Shown here: positions 38,802 to 45,886 of the stretch, one piece after another
Position numbering within the stretch: position 1 is the stretch's first letter
Layout: every line of letters begins with the position of its first letter
NCBI RefSeq assembly: GCF_010975005.1
Contig: NZ_JAAIVC010000013.1
Coordinates: 1 to 45,886, forward strand
Length of the DNA: 45,886 nt
Source: Caulobacter sp. 17J65-9
GTDB lineage: Bacteria; Pseudomonadota; Alphaproteobacteria; Caulobacterales; Caulobacteraceae
Reading direction: 5' to 3'
Made by a program: the position numbers and the translations under genes
The notes under the pieces: model-generated
Databases searched by the model: none
Told to the model about the DNA's origin: nothing
Seen by the model: the letters and a program-made list of their open reading frames with translations, nothing else

Positions 38802-40514
38802 CTATCCCCAGTGCCAGGGATCGATGCTGGTCATGGAGCCGAGGGACACGCTCTCGACCGTCACCGTCTCGCCGGTGGAGAAGGCGAACACCACGTCCGG
38901 CCCGACCTGGGTGACCGAGTAGGTCGCGCCCGTGCCGGCGAAGGCGGAGAAGTCCAGGGTGTCCTCCGTGCCGCCGGCGATGAAGTCGCCGATCACGTCC
39001 GAGCCGGAGCCGGGCTGGAACACGAAGGTGTCGTCGCCGGCGCCGCCCTTCAGGGCGTCGTTTCCGGCCCCGCCGTCCAGCACGTCGTTCCCCTTGCCGC
39101 CGCTGATCTCGTCCTTGCCGTCCCAGCCGGTCAGGCGGTTGTCGTTCTCGTCGCCGATCAGCACGTCGTCGCCGTAGGAGCCGCCCAGGTTCTCGATGGA
39201 CTTCAGCGTGCCTGAATTGCCCCAGCCGTCGTCGACGATCTGGCCGATCGACAGGTCCACCCACACGCCGTTCGTGCCGTAGTCGATCTCGGCCACGCCG
39301 TCGCCGTCGGTGTCGACCAGGCGGGTCTGGGTGAAGACCAGGATGCTGTCGATCCCGTCGCCGCCGTCGACCAGGTCGGGCGCGTCGTCGATCTGGAAGG
39401 TGTCGTCGCCCTTGAAGCCCTCGGCCGTGTCCTTGCGGGCGGCCAGGATCAGGTTGTCGCCGTCGTCGCCGTAGAACTGGTCGTCGAAGATGGTGCCGGC
39501 CCCAAGGCCCTCGATGGAGTCCATCTTCTCCTTGTTGCCGTAGCCGTCGTTGTAGACCGTCTGGTCGCGCAGGTCGGCGATCACGCCCTGGGTGGCGTCG
39601 AAGTGGTAGAAGCTGACCCGGTCGAAGCCGGCCCCGCCGATGAACACGTCCTCGCCCGCGCCGCCGCGCAGCTGGTCGTCGCCGTCGCCGCCGTCCAGGG
39701 TGTCGTTTCCGGCCCCGGCGCGGATCATGTCGTCGCCTTCCCAGCCGTTGATGACGTTGTCGCCGGCGTCGCCGGTCAGCACGTCGTCGCCGGCCGAGCC
39801 GCCCAGGTTCTCGACGTTCCAGATCCAGCCCGTGCCGCCCCAGCCGTCGTCCTGGATGCGGTGGGCCTCCAGGCTGACCCGCACGCCGTTCGTGCCGTTC
39901 TCGATCTCGGCTATGCCGTCGCCGTTGGTGTCGACCAGGCGCATCTGCGAGAAGCGGAGGATGGTGTCGATCCCGTCGCCGGCGTCGAGGAAGGCGACCG
40001 CGTCGTCGATCTGGAAGGTGTCGTCGCCCTTGAAGGCTTCGATGTGGTCGCCGCGGGCGCCCAGGATCAGGTTGTCGCCGTCGTCGCCGTAGAACTGGTC
40101 GGCGAACATGGTGCCGTCGCCCAGGCCCTCGATCGAGGACATCTTCTCCGCGTTGCCGTAGCCGTCGTTGTAGACCTTCTGGACGCGCAGGTCGGCGATC
40201 ACGCCCTGGGTGGCGTCCAGGTGGAAGAAGCTGACCCGGTCGATCCCGGCCCCGCCGTCGAAGCTGTCCTTGCCAGCCCCGCCGCGCAGGTAGTCGTCGC
40301 CGTCGCCGCCGAGCAGCTTGTCGTTCCCCTCGTCGCCGCGGATGTAGTCGTCCCCGTCGCCGCCATCGAGCACGTCGTCGCCGAGGCCGCCCAGCAGGTG
40401 GTCGGCGCCGTCCTTGCCGTACAACTCGTCGTTCCCGGCCAGGCCGAGGATGGTGTCGTCGCCTGACGTTCCGGCAAGCACGTCGGCCGCGGCGGTTCCC
40501 GTGATGGTAGGCAT
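38802..40514 (-). CDS. RTX-type calcium-binding protein with large internal duplication
   Basis: 570 residues from the ATG at 40514 (AGGAG upstream). There is no N-terminal signal peptide, as expected for type I secretion. Glycine/Asp nonapeptides (GGxGxDxLx) occur in three blocks: near 15-85, 255-300 and 470-510. Between them two long segments repeat with a 206-residue period: DATQGVIADLR, VYNDGYGN, SIEGLG, DQFYGDDGDNLIL, KGDDTFQIDDA, RLVDT, then DDGWG and ENLGGS. The end (GSDVIGDFIAGGTEDTLDF...) is the usual C-terminal RTX/secretion region. It is probably secreted and calcium-bound. The role is not known, and no secretion ABC genes are nearby. Confidence 0.88.
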   Translation of the reverse strand: MPTITGTAAADVLAGTSGDDTILGLAGNDELYGKDGADHLLGGLGDDVLDGGDGDDYIRGDEGNDKLLGGDGDDYLRGGAGKDSFDGGAGIDRVSFFHLDATQGVIADLRVQKVYNDGYGNAEKMSSIEGLGDGTMFADQFYGDDGDNLILGARGDHIEAFKGDDTFQIDDAVAFLDAGDGIDTILRFSQMRLVDTNGDGIAEIENGTNGVRVSLEAHRIQDDGWGGTGWIWNVENLGGSAGDDVLTGDAGDNVINGWEGDDMIRAGAGNDTLDGGDGDDQLRGGAGEDVFIGGAGFDRVSFYHFDATQGVIADLRDQTVYNDGYGNKEKMDSIEGLGAGTIFDDQFYGDDGDNLILAARKDTAEGFKGDDTFQIDDAPDLVDGGDGIDSILVFTQTRLVDTDGDGVAEIDYGTNGVWVDLSIGQIVDDGWGNSGTLKSIENLGGSYGDDVLIGDENDNRLTGWDGKDEISGGKGNDVLDGGAGNDALKGGAGDDTFVFQPGSGSDVIGDFIAGGTEDTLDFSAFAGTGATYSVTQVGPDVVFAFSTGETVTVESVSLGSMTSIDPWHWG

Positions 40515-40714
40515 GGCGATGGCTCCTGAAGACGCGCGGACCGGGCGCAGCCGCCTGTCGCACGCGAAGGTGGGCCGCCTTCTTCGCATCGCCGGGCGGA
40601 GGTCCGGCAGGGCGTTTGTCTCAGGGGGAATTTACGGATGGACGCGCGCCGCAGCCCGGCGGTCGGGGCGAACCGGCGGTCCGTCCCGGGCGTTGGAGTC
40701 CGAGGAAGGTCCCC

Positions 40715-41086
40715 ATGATCGACATCCTGCCCGCGCCCGAAAACGTCGCCGCCTACCGGCTGTCCGGCCGCATCACCGGCGAGGACTACGACGGCCTGGT
40801 CGCCGACCTCGAGACCCGGCTGGAGACGCACGACAAGCTCGGCGTCTACGTCGACCTGATCGAGTTCGACGACATGACCGTGGAGGCCGCCTTCAAGGAC
40901 CTGCGCTTCGGCCTGGCCAAGCTGGGCGACCTGCGGCGCTTCCCGCGCGAGGCGGTGGTCACCGACAAGCAATGGGTGAAGGCGCTGACCCGCTTCGCCG
41001 ACCCACTGCTCCCCCACGTCGAGGTGCGCACCTTCGCCCCCGACCGGCGCGACGAGGCCATGGCCTGGGCGGCGCAGGCGCGGTGA
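40715..41086 (+). CDS. SpoIIAA-like/STAS-fold protein
   Basis: 123 residues from an ATG with GAGGA nine bases upstream. The layout (YRLSGRITGEDYDGLVADLE; GVYVDLIEFDDMTVEAAFKD; FPREAVVTDKQWVKALTRF; VRTFAPDRRDEAMAWA) is that of the SpoIIAA-like (DUF3478) family with an anti-sigma-antagonist-like fold. The conserved phosphorylatable Ser of true SpoIIAA is not evident. The function in proteobacteria is not established. It is divergent from the RTX gene (200 bases) and ends four bases before a palindromic repeat. Confidence 0.8.
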   Translation: MIDILPAPENVAAYRLSGRITGEDYDGLVADLETRLETHDKLGVYVDLIEFDDMTVEAAFKDLRFGLAKLGDLRRFPREAVVTDKQWVKALTRFADPLLPHVEVRTFAPDRRDEAMAWAAQAR

Positions 41087-41089
41087 ATA

Positions 41090-41232
41090 GATCCTCCCCC
41101 TCTGGGGGAGGGGGACCGCGAAGCGGTGGAGGGGGCTCGTCTTGGCGCGACGGAAGCCGCGCACTCTGCTGGAGCCCCCCACGGCGGCTGACGCCGCCTG
41201 CTCCCCCCAGCGCTGACGCTCAGGGGGAGATC
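41090..41232. repeat. large inverted repeat, GATCCTCCCCC-ended family
   Basis: The left arm GATCCTCCCCC..GGGGGAGGGGGACCGC and the right arm ending GCGCTGACGCTCAGGGGGAGATC fold on each other, each with small hairpins inside. It fills the gap between the stops of the SpoIIAA-like gene and DUF885 copy 1, ending four bases before the latter. Confidence 0.85.
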
Positions 41233-41236
41233 TAAG

Positions 41237-43066
41237 TCAGGCCGCCTTCATCCGCGCCGCCGTCCAGTCAGCAACCACCCGGCCCAGCACGTCCAGCGGC
41301 ATGGCCCCGCCCAGCAGCACCGCGTCGTGGAAGCCCTTCAGGTCGAAGCGCGCGCCCAGCTTGGCCTTGGCCTGTTCGCGCAGGCGCACGATCTCCAGCT
41401 GGCCGATCTTGTAGCCGCAGGCCTGGCCGGGGATGACGCAGTAGCGGTCGATTTCGCTCTCGGCCGCGCCGGCGGCCAGGCCCACCGTCTCCATCATGTA
41501 GGCGACAGCCTTCTCGCGGCTCCAGCCCATGGCGTGCAGGCCGGTGTCCAGGACGATGCGGGCCGCGCGGTAGAGCATGGACTGCAGGTAGCCCAGCTTG
41601 CCGACCTCGTAGCCGTCGTACATGCCGGCCTCCAGCGCCAGCTGCTCGGCGTACAGCCCCCAGCCCTCGGCGTAGGCGTTGAAGGCGAGCGTCTTGTGCA
41701 GCAGGGGCGTGCCTTCGGCCTCCAGCGCCAGGGCGCCTTGCAGGTGATGGCCCGGCAGGCTCTCGTGATAGGTCAGGGTGGGCAGGGCCCACTTCGGCCA
41801 GACCGCGGTGTCGACCAGGTTGATGTAGTAGGCGCCCGGGCGCGAGCCGTCGACGCTGGACGACTGCGAGTAGCCGCGCGGCGCGCCCAGCTCGATGGCC
41901 GGCGGCACCCGGCGGACCTCGACGGCGGCCTTCGGCAGGTGGGCGAACAGCTCGGGCAGGCGCTTGCGCATCCCGTCGACCTGCACGTTCAGGTCGGCCA
42001 GCAGGGCGGCGCGGCCGTCGTCGGTGTTGGGGTAGAGGTACTTCGGATCCTGGCCTAGAGCGGTCAGCCGCGCGCCGACCGACCCTTGCGTCAGGCCTTG
42101 CTGCTTCAGCAGGGCGTCGGCCTCGGCGACGATCTCGGCCACCTGCGACAGGCCCAGCTTGTGGGCTTCCGCCGGGGTCAGGCCGGTCGAGGTCTGGAAG
42201 CGCAGGCACATGGCGTAATACGCCTCGCCGCGCGGAAGGCGGGCGACGCCGGCCTCGTGCGTGGCCGTGGCCTGCCAGGAATTGAGCAGGGCGATCTGGC
42301 GGTCCAGCGCGGCGGCCAGCGGGCCGTCGACGATCTTCGCCGCGCGCGCGCTCCAGTCGCCGGCCAGGCCCTTTGCCTTGGCGCGGCCAGCCAGGGAGGT
42401 GACCAGACCGGAGCTCTCGCCCGACTGGCCACGCAGCGCGGCCAGCTGGGTCAGGGTCTTGCTCAGGATGAAGCCCGGCGGGATCGCGCCCGCCGCGCCG
42501 TCGGCCCGCGCGCTGGCGGTCTCCTGGTCCAGCGCCCGGGCGAAGCCGTCGAGGCGGGCGAGGTAGGCCTCGGCGTCCTCGCGGGTCTCGACGGTGTGCA
42601 TCGAGTTCAGGAAGTCCGGCACGGCCTGGTAGGCGCCGGTCATCTGGCTGATCAGGTAGGGCGCCTGGTCGCTGGTGGCGTCGACGCCGCCGAACGGGTA
42701 CTGGGCGACCTCGGCCGTCATGTCGGCCAGCCAGGCCACGGTGTCGAAGTCGCTGGCGGCGCGGCCGGTCAGCGCCTTGCGGTCGATCTTCTTCAGGGCC
42801 GGGCGCGCGTCGGCCAGGGCCTGCAGCTGAAGCAGACGCTTGCCCGGCGAACGGTCGTCCAGCTTGCTCTTGAGCGCCGCGCGCGCGCCGGTGTCGAGGC
42901 CGAAGGTGGTGGCCGTCTCCGGGCTGTCGCGCAGCATCTGCTCCATGATGCTGTCATAGAGCGCGGCCGCCTGCGCTTGCGGGCCAACCGGGCCGCGGGC
43001 AAACGCCGGCGTCGCGGCCGCGGCCGTCAGCGCGGCCCCCGACATCAGAAAGGCCCGGCGATCCAT
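41237..43066 (-). CDS. Tat-exported DUF885 protein, copy 1
   Basis: 609 residues. MDRRAFLMSGAALTAAAATP is a twin-arginine-type signal, cleaved near FARG. The DUF885 family is marked by a metal-site motif HESLPGHHLQG with His434 and Glu435 (HExxxGHH-like), plus FNAYAEGWGLYAEQLA and RGYSQSSSVDGSRPGAYYINL. DUF885 proteins are related in fold to metallopeptidases (gluzincin-like), but catalysis is mostly untested. It is a close paralogue of the gene at 43457. Its stop abuts a palindromic repeat. Confidence 0.9.
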   Translation of the reverse strand: MDRRAFLMSGAALTAAAATPAFARGPVGPQAQAAALYDSIMEQMLRDSPETATTFGLDTGARAALKSKLDDRSPGKRLLQLQALADARPALKKIDRKALTGRAASDFDTVAWLADMTAEVAQYPFGGVDATSDQAPYLISQMTGAYQAVPDFLNSMHTVETREDAEAYLARLDGFARALDQETASARADGAAGAIPPGFILSKTLTQLAALRGQSGESSGLVTSLAGRAKAKGLAGDWSARAAKIVDGPLAAALDRQIALLNSWQATATHEAGVARLPRGEAYYAMCLRFQTSTGLTPAEAHKLGLSQVAEIVAEADALLKQQGLTQGSVGARLTALGQDPKYLYPNTDDGRAALLADLNVQVDGMRKRLPELFAHLPKAAVEVRRVPPAIELGAPRGYSQSSSVDGSRPGAYYINLVDTAVWPKWALPTLTYHESLPGHHLQGALALEAEGTPLLHKTLAFNAYAEGWGLYAEQLALEAGMYDGYEVGKLGYLQSMLYRAARIVLDTGLHAMGWSREKAVAYMMETVGLAAGAAESEIDRYCVIPGQACGYKIGQLEIVRLREQAKAKLGARFDLKGFHDAVLLGGAMPLDVLGRVVADWTAARMKAA

Positions 43067-43109
43067 GGTGTGCGACTCCCCCCGCGCCGAGACGGCGCCG
43101 GCGGGATGT

Positions 43110-43134
43110 GGTCAGCGCCGCGGTTGGGCGTCAA
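43110..43134 (-). promoter_or_regulatory. candidate promoter of DUF885 copy 1
   Basis: On the minus strand, TTGACGC (43134-43128) is followed after 11 bases by GCTGACC (43116-43110), close to the Caulobacter sigma-73 pattern. The same arrangement is conserved before DUF885 copy 2. It lies 44 bases upstream of the start codon. Confidence 0.45.
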
Positions 43135-43158
43135 GCGGACGGAGAGGCGCAGTCCGAA

Positions 43159-43452
43159 GATCTCCCCCCTCTGGGGGGAGGAGCCGCGAAGCGGCGATGG
43201 GGGGCTCCAGCGGAGCGCGCGGGCGCCGACACAAATCCGCTCATCCCCGCGAAAGCGGGGACCCAGAGCGCTAGCGGTCAGATCCTGTCAGCCCGGCACG
43301 AAGCGCGTGCGAAGCCCGTGGACGTCGCGTGCTGGGTCCCCGCTTTCGCGGGGATGAGCGGTTTGGGGGCTGAAACCGCGCGCTCCGCTGGAGCCCCCCA
43401 CGGCGGCTTGCAGCCGCCTGCTCCCCCCAGCGCTGACGCTCGGGGGGAGATC
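43159..43452. repeat. large inverted repeat interrupted by a second inverted repeat
   Basis: This fills most of the 390-base gene-free stretch at 43,067-43,456; the rest holds the promoter of copy 1. The left arm (GATCTCCCCCC...CTCCAGCGGAGCGCG, 43159 to about 43221) and right arm (CGCGCTCCGCTGGAGCCCCC...GGGGGGAGATC, about 43379-43452) are those of the common family. Instead of the usual ~30-base centre there are about 157 bases, including the separate inverted repeat at 43238-43360. Confidence 0.85.
43238..43360. repeat. 123-base element with perfect 29-base inverted ends
   Basis: Bases 43238-43266 and 43332-43360 are perfect reverse complements over 29 bases by hand check. Each arm contains its own hairpin (CCCCGCGAAAGCGGGG). 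The 65-base centre shows no gene. The arm type resembles a repeat common in Caulobacterales and sphingomonad intergenic DNA (recollection). It sits between the arms of a different repeat. Confidence 0.85.
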
Positions 43453-43456
43453 TAAG

Positions 43457-45289
43457 TCAGGCCGCCTTCGCCATCCGCGTCGCGGTCCAGTCGTCGACCA
43501 CGCGGCCCAGCACGTCCAGCGGCATGGCCCCGCCCAGCAGCACCGCGTCGTGGAAGCCCTTCAGGTCGAAGCGCGCGCCCAGCTTGGCCTTGGCCTGTTC
43601 GCGCAGGCGGACCATCTCGATGTGGCCGATCTTGTAGCCGCAGGCCTGGCCTGGCCAGACGCAGTAGCGCTCGACCTCGCTCTCGGCGGCGCCGGGCGCG
43701 AGGCCCACGGTCTCGACCATGTAGGCGATGGCCTTCTCGCGGCTCCAGCCCATGGCGTGCATGCCGGTGTCCAGCACGATGCGCACGGCGCGGTAGAGCA
43801 TGGACTGCAGGAAACCCAGCTTGCCGACCTCGAAGCCCTCGTACATGCCGCTTTCGAGCGCGAGCTGCTCGGCGTAGAGCGCCCAGCCCTCGTTGTAGGC
43901 GTTGAAGCCGAGCGTCTTGTGCAGCAGCGGTGTGCCTTCCGCCTCCAGCGCCAGGGCGCCCTGCAGGTGATGGCCCGGCAGGCTCTCGTGGTAGGTCAGG
44001 GTGGGCAGGGCCCACTTCGGCCAGATCTGGGTGTCGACCAGGTTGATGTAGTAGGCGCCCGGCCGCGAGCCGTCGACGCTGGACGACTGCGAATAGCCGC
44101 GCGGCGCGCCCAGCTCGATGGCCGGCGGCACGCGGCGGACCTCGACATTGGCCTTCGGCAGGTGGGCGAACAGGTCGGGCAGGCGCTTGCGGATCGCGTC
44201 GACCTGCACGTTCAGGTCGGCCAGCAGGGCGGCGCGGCCGTCGTCGGTGTTCGGATAAAGATACTTCGGATCCTGGCCCAGCGCGGTCAGGCGCGCGCCG
44301 ACCGTGCCCTGGGACAGGCCTTGCTGCTTCAGCAGGGCGTCGGCCTGGGCGACGATCTCGGCCACCTGCGACAGGCCCAGCTTGTGGGCCTCGGCCGGGG
44401 TCAGGCCGGTCGAGGTCTGGAAGCGCAGGCACATGGCGTAATAGGCCTCGCCGCGCGGCAGGCGGGCGACGCCGGCGTCGTGGACGGCCTTGGGCTGCCA
44501 GGACTTGAGCAGGGCGATCTGGCGGTCCAGCGCGGCGGCCAGCGGGCCGTCGACGATCTTTGTCGCGCGCGCGCCCCAGTCGCCGTCGATCCCTTTTTCC
44601 TTGGTGCGGCGAGCGATGGAGGCGACCAGGCCGGCGCTCTCGCCCGACTGGCCGCGCAGCGAGGCCAGCTGCTTCAGGGTCTTGCCCAGGATGAAGTCCG
44701 GCGGAACCACCCCGGCCGCGCCGTCGGCGCGGGCGCGGTCGGTCTCCTGTTCGATCGCCTTGGGGAAGGCCTCGAGGCGGGCCAGGTAGGCCTCGGCGTC
44801 CTCGCGGGTTTCGATGGTGTGCTGGCTGTCCAGGAAGTCCGGCACGCTCTGGTAGGCGCCGGTCAGCTGGCTGACGATGTAGGGCACCGGATAGGTGTAA
44901 CCGTCGACGCCGCCGTACGGGACCTTGGCGATCTCGGCCGAGATGTCGGACATCCAGGCGATGGTGTCGAAGTCGCTGGCGGCGCGGCCGGAGAGCGCCT
45001 TGCGGTCGACGCCCTTCAGCGCGGCCCTGGCGTCGGCCAGGGGTTTAAGCTGGCGCAGGCGGTTGGCGGGCGAGCGGTCGTCCAGCCGGGCCTTCAGCGC
45101 CGCGCGGGCGCCGGTGTCGAGGCCCAGGCCGGTGGCGGTCTCGGGGTTGTCGCGCAGCATCTGCTCGACGACGCGGTCGTAGAGGCCGGTCGCCTGCTGT
45201 TGCGGGCCCGCCGGGCCTCGCGCGAACGCCGGCGTCGCGGTGGCGGCCGCCAGCGCGGCCCCCGACATCAGAAAGGCCCGACGATCCAT
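43457..45289 (-). CDS. Tat-exported DUF885 protein, copy 2
   Basis: 610 residues from the ATG at 45289; the upstream open frame lacks a leader. Signal MDRRAFLMSGAALAAATATP, twin-arginine type. The HESLPGHHLQG motif and the block RGYSQSSSVDGSRPGAYYIN are unchanged from copy 1, and the last two-thirds of the two proteins are nearly identical by eye. Differences cluster in the N-terminal half (PYGGVDGYTYPVPYIVSQLTG here versus PFGGVDATSDQAPYLISQMTG). Divergence there may reflect different substrates or partners. It ends four bases from the repeat at 43159-43452. Confidence 0.9.
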   Translation of the reverse strand: MDRRAFLMSGAALAAATATPAFARGPAGPQQQATGLYDRVVEQMLRDNPETATGLGLDTGARAALKARLDDRSPANRLRQLKPLADARAALKGVDRKALSGRAASDFDTIAWMSDISAEIAKVPYGGVDGYTYPVPYIVSQLTGAYQSVPDFLDSQHTIETREDAEAYLARLEAFPKAIEQETDRARADGAAGVVPPDFILGKTLKQLASLRGQSGESAGLVASIARRTKEKGIDGDWGARATKIVDGPLAAALDRQIALLKSWQPKAVHDAGVARLPRGEAYYAMCLRFQTSTGLTPAEAHKLGLSQVAEIVAQADALLKQQGLSQGTVGARLTALGQDPKYLYPNTDDGRAALLADLNVQVDAIRKRLPDLFAHLPKANVEVRRVPPAIELGAPRGYSQSSSVDGSRPGAYYINLVDTQIWPKWALPTLTYHESLPGHHLQGALALEAEGTPLLHKTLGFNAYNEGWALYAEQLALESGMYEGFEVGKLGFLQSMLYRAVRIVLDTGMHAMGWSREKAIAYMVETVGLAPGAAESEVERYCVWPGQACGYKIGHIEMVRLREQAKAKLGARFDLKGFHDAVLLGGAMPLDVLGRVVDDWTATRMAKAA

Positions 45290-45336
45290 GGTGTACGACT
45301 CCCCCGACGGCGCTCTGGCGGCGCGTCGGGGGATGT

Positions 45337-45361
45337 GGCCAGCGCGGCGGTTGGCCGTCAA
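45337..45361 (-). promoter_or_regulatory. candidate promoter of DUF885 copy 2
   Basis: On the minus strand TTGACGG (45361-45355), an 11-base spacer and GCTGGCC (45343-45337). The arrangement and spacing equal those before copy 1, and the bases between this promoter and the ATG are also partly conserved. Confidence 0.45.
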
Positions 45362-45382
45362 GCGAAGGGGCGTCGCGGCAAA

Positions 45383-45535
45383 ATCCTCCCCCGAGCGCAG
45401 CGGTGGGGGAGGGGGACCGCCGAAGGCGGTGGAGGGGGCTCATCCTGGCGCGACGGAACCGCCGCACTCCGCTGGAGCCCCCCACGGCGGCTGGCGCCGC
45501 CTGCTCCCCGCAGCGCTCCGCTCGGGGGGGAGATC
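45383..45535. repeat. large inverted repeat, TCCTCCCCC-ended family
   Basis: The left arm (ATCCTCCCCCGAGCGCAGCG...GGGGGCTC) and right arm (GGAGCCCCCCACGGCGGC...GGGGGGGAGATC) are the same family as at 33,698 and 41,090. It lies between the promoter of DUF885 copy 2 and the stop of the YidB-like gene, ending two bases before that stop. Confidence 0.85.
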
Positions 45536-45537
45536 TT

Positions 45538-45886
45538 TCAGCTCAGCATCCGCCCGATCTCGTGGTCGTTCGGCAGGCGACCTTCGGGGGTGAGCTTGTC
45601 GACGGCGTCGGGCAGTTCGTCGGACAGTTCGGACAGCAGTTGCTCGCGGCCCAGGCCCGTCTCGACCTCCAGCTCGTCGACCGTGTGCGGGCCCAGCGCC
45701 TCGGCCAGCTGATGGGGGGCGATCTGCTGGTTCTGGCCGCGGCCGATCCAGGAATCGATCAACCCGCCGTGGCCGTTCTTGCCGAACTGCTCGACCAGGG
45801 CGCCCAGCGCGCCGGCCCCGCCCAAGCCCGCCAGCACGCCGCCCAGCCCGCCCGGCAGGCCGCCGCCGGTCTCGTGCGTGTCGGCC
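45538..45886 (-). CDS. YidB-like (DUF937) protein, C-terminal part
   Basis: The last 115 codons and stop are in the window; the start lies beyond base 45886. A Gly/Leu-rich helix region (GGLGGVLAGLGGAG) is followed by LVEQFGKNGHGGLIDSWIGR and IAPHQLAEALGPHTVDELEV and then LPDAVDKLTPEGRLP. These match the YidB family pattern (GL..i.SWl..G.N..is..qL..aLG...v..la...G......L...LP..vd.lTP.G.lP). The function is not established. Cytoplasmic, with no signal visible in this part. Confidence 0.88.
   Translation of the reverse strand, partial: ADTHETGGGLPGGLGGVLAGLGGAGALGALVEQFGKNGHGGLIDSWIGRGQNQQIAPHQLAEALGPHTVDELEVETGLGREQLLSELSDELPDAVDKLTPEGRLPNDHEIGRMLS

Noticed and set aside
38802-40514. Tandem DNA repeat or assembly artefact in the RTX gene
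   Set aside because: The two 206-codon segments differ at many positions while keeping the frame, so this is an old protein duplication rather than an artefact.
43238-43360. Possible CRISPR-like repeat because of repeated GCGGGG hairpins
   Set aside because: Only two arms in inverted orientation, no regular spacers and no cas genes; it is an inverted repeat element.
43550-45712. 720-codon plus-strand frame antisense to DUF885 copy 2
   Set aside because: The DUF885 gene with signal peptide and metal motif is clear on the minus strand; the same shadow appears over copy 1.

Overview
This 45.9-kb window is high-GC chromosomal DNA of an alphaproteobacterium, most likely a member of the Caulobacterales (Caulobacter/Phenylobacterium-like). 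The pointers are a CuZn-superoxide-dismutase-like gene beside gyrA and coaD, a bacterial phenylalanine hydroxylase, HWE/HisKA_2-type and hybrid sensor kinases, alphaproteobacterial L,D-transpeptidase-like proteins, Tat-exported DUF885 proteins and many GTG/TTG starts. The genus is inferred from content and remembered synteny, not from a search. No tRNA, rRNA, CRISPR array, integrase, transposase or phage structural gene was seen.

Layout. 1-5,012: start of a sodC-like gene (minus), then gyrA, coaD and a PaaK-like adenylate-forming enzyme. 5,029-7,768: minus-strand envelope and small unknown genes. 8,037-12,001: four periplasmic cyclophilins with a SecD P1-head-like protein between the third and fourth. 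12,194-17,349: Ppx/GppA phosphatase, HspQ, beta-carbonic anhydrase and a hybrid histidine kinase with a periplasmic helical-repeat sensor. 17,576-19,783: two tandem outer-membrane beta-barrel genes and a GST gene; the duplication carried a GST 3' remnant with it. 19,891-21,866: four overlapping genes of one unrecognised single-pass membrane family with four invariant cysteines. 21,940-24,763: phhA and a TPR membrane protein. 24,865-31,339: three L,D-transpeptidase-like genes and two alanine-zipper lipoprotein genes, split by a MASE1 hybrid kinase. 31,432-38,782: serine hydrolase, two tiny CPxC proteins, arylsulfatase, HisKA_2 kinase, acyltransferase and a LytTR regulator. 38,802-45,886: RTX protein, SpoIIAA-like protein, two tandem DUF885 proteins and the 3' part of a YidB-like gene.

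The main theme is tandem paralogy: cyclophilins x4, four-cysteine membrane proteins x4, L,D-transpeptidases x3, and lipoproteins, beta-barrels, CPxC proteins and DUF885 proteins x2 each. Several duplications carried flanking DNA (promoters, terminators, a neighbour's 3' end, palindromic repeats), so their history can be read from the sequence. Many products act in the envelope: periplasmic folding, peptidoglycan-outer membrane linkage, outer-membrane barrels and their sensors. Large REP-like inverted repeats sit against stop codons in at least six intergenic gaps, and one carries a second inverted repeat inside it.

The best candidates for an undescribed system are the four-gene Cys4 membrane-protein operon (19,891-21,866) and the duplicated lipoprotein/L,D-transpeptidase modules (24,865-31,339). 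All functional calls come from reading motifs by eye; no database search was run.
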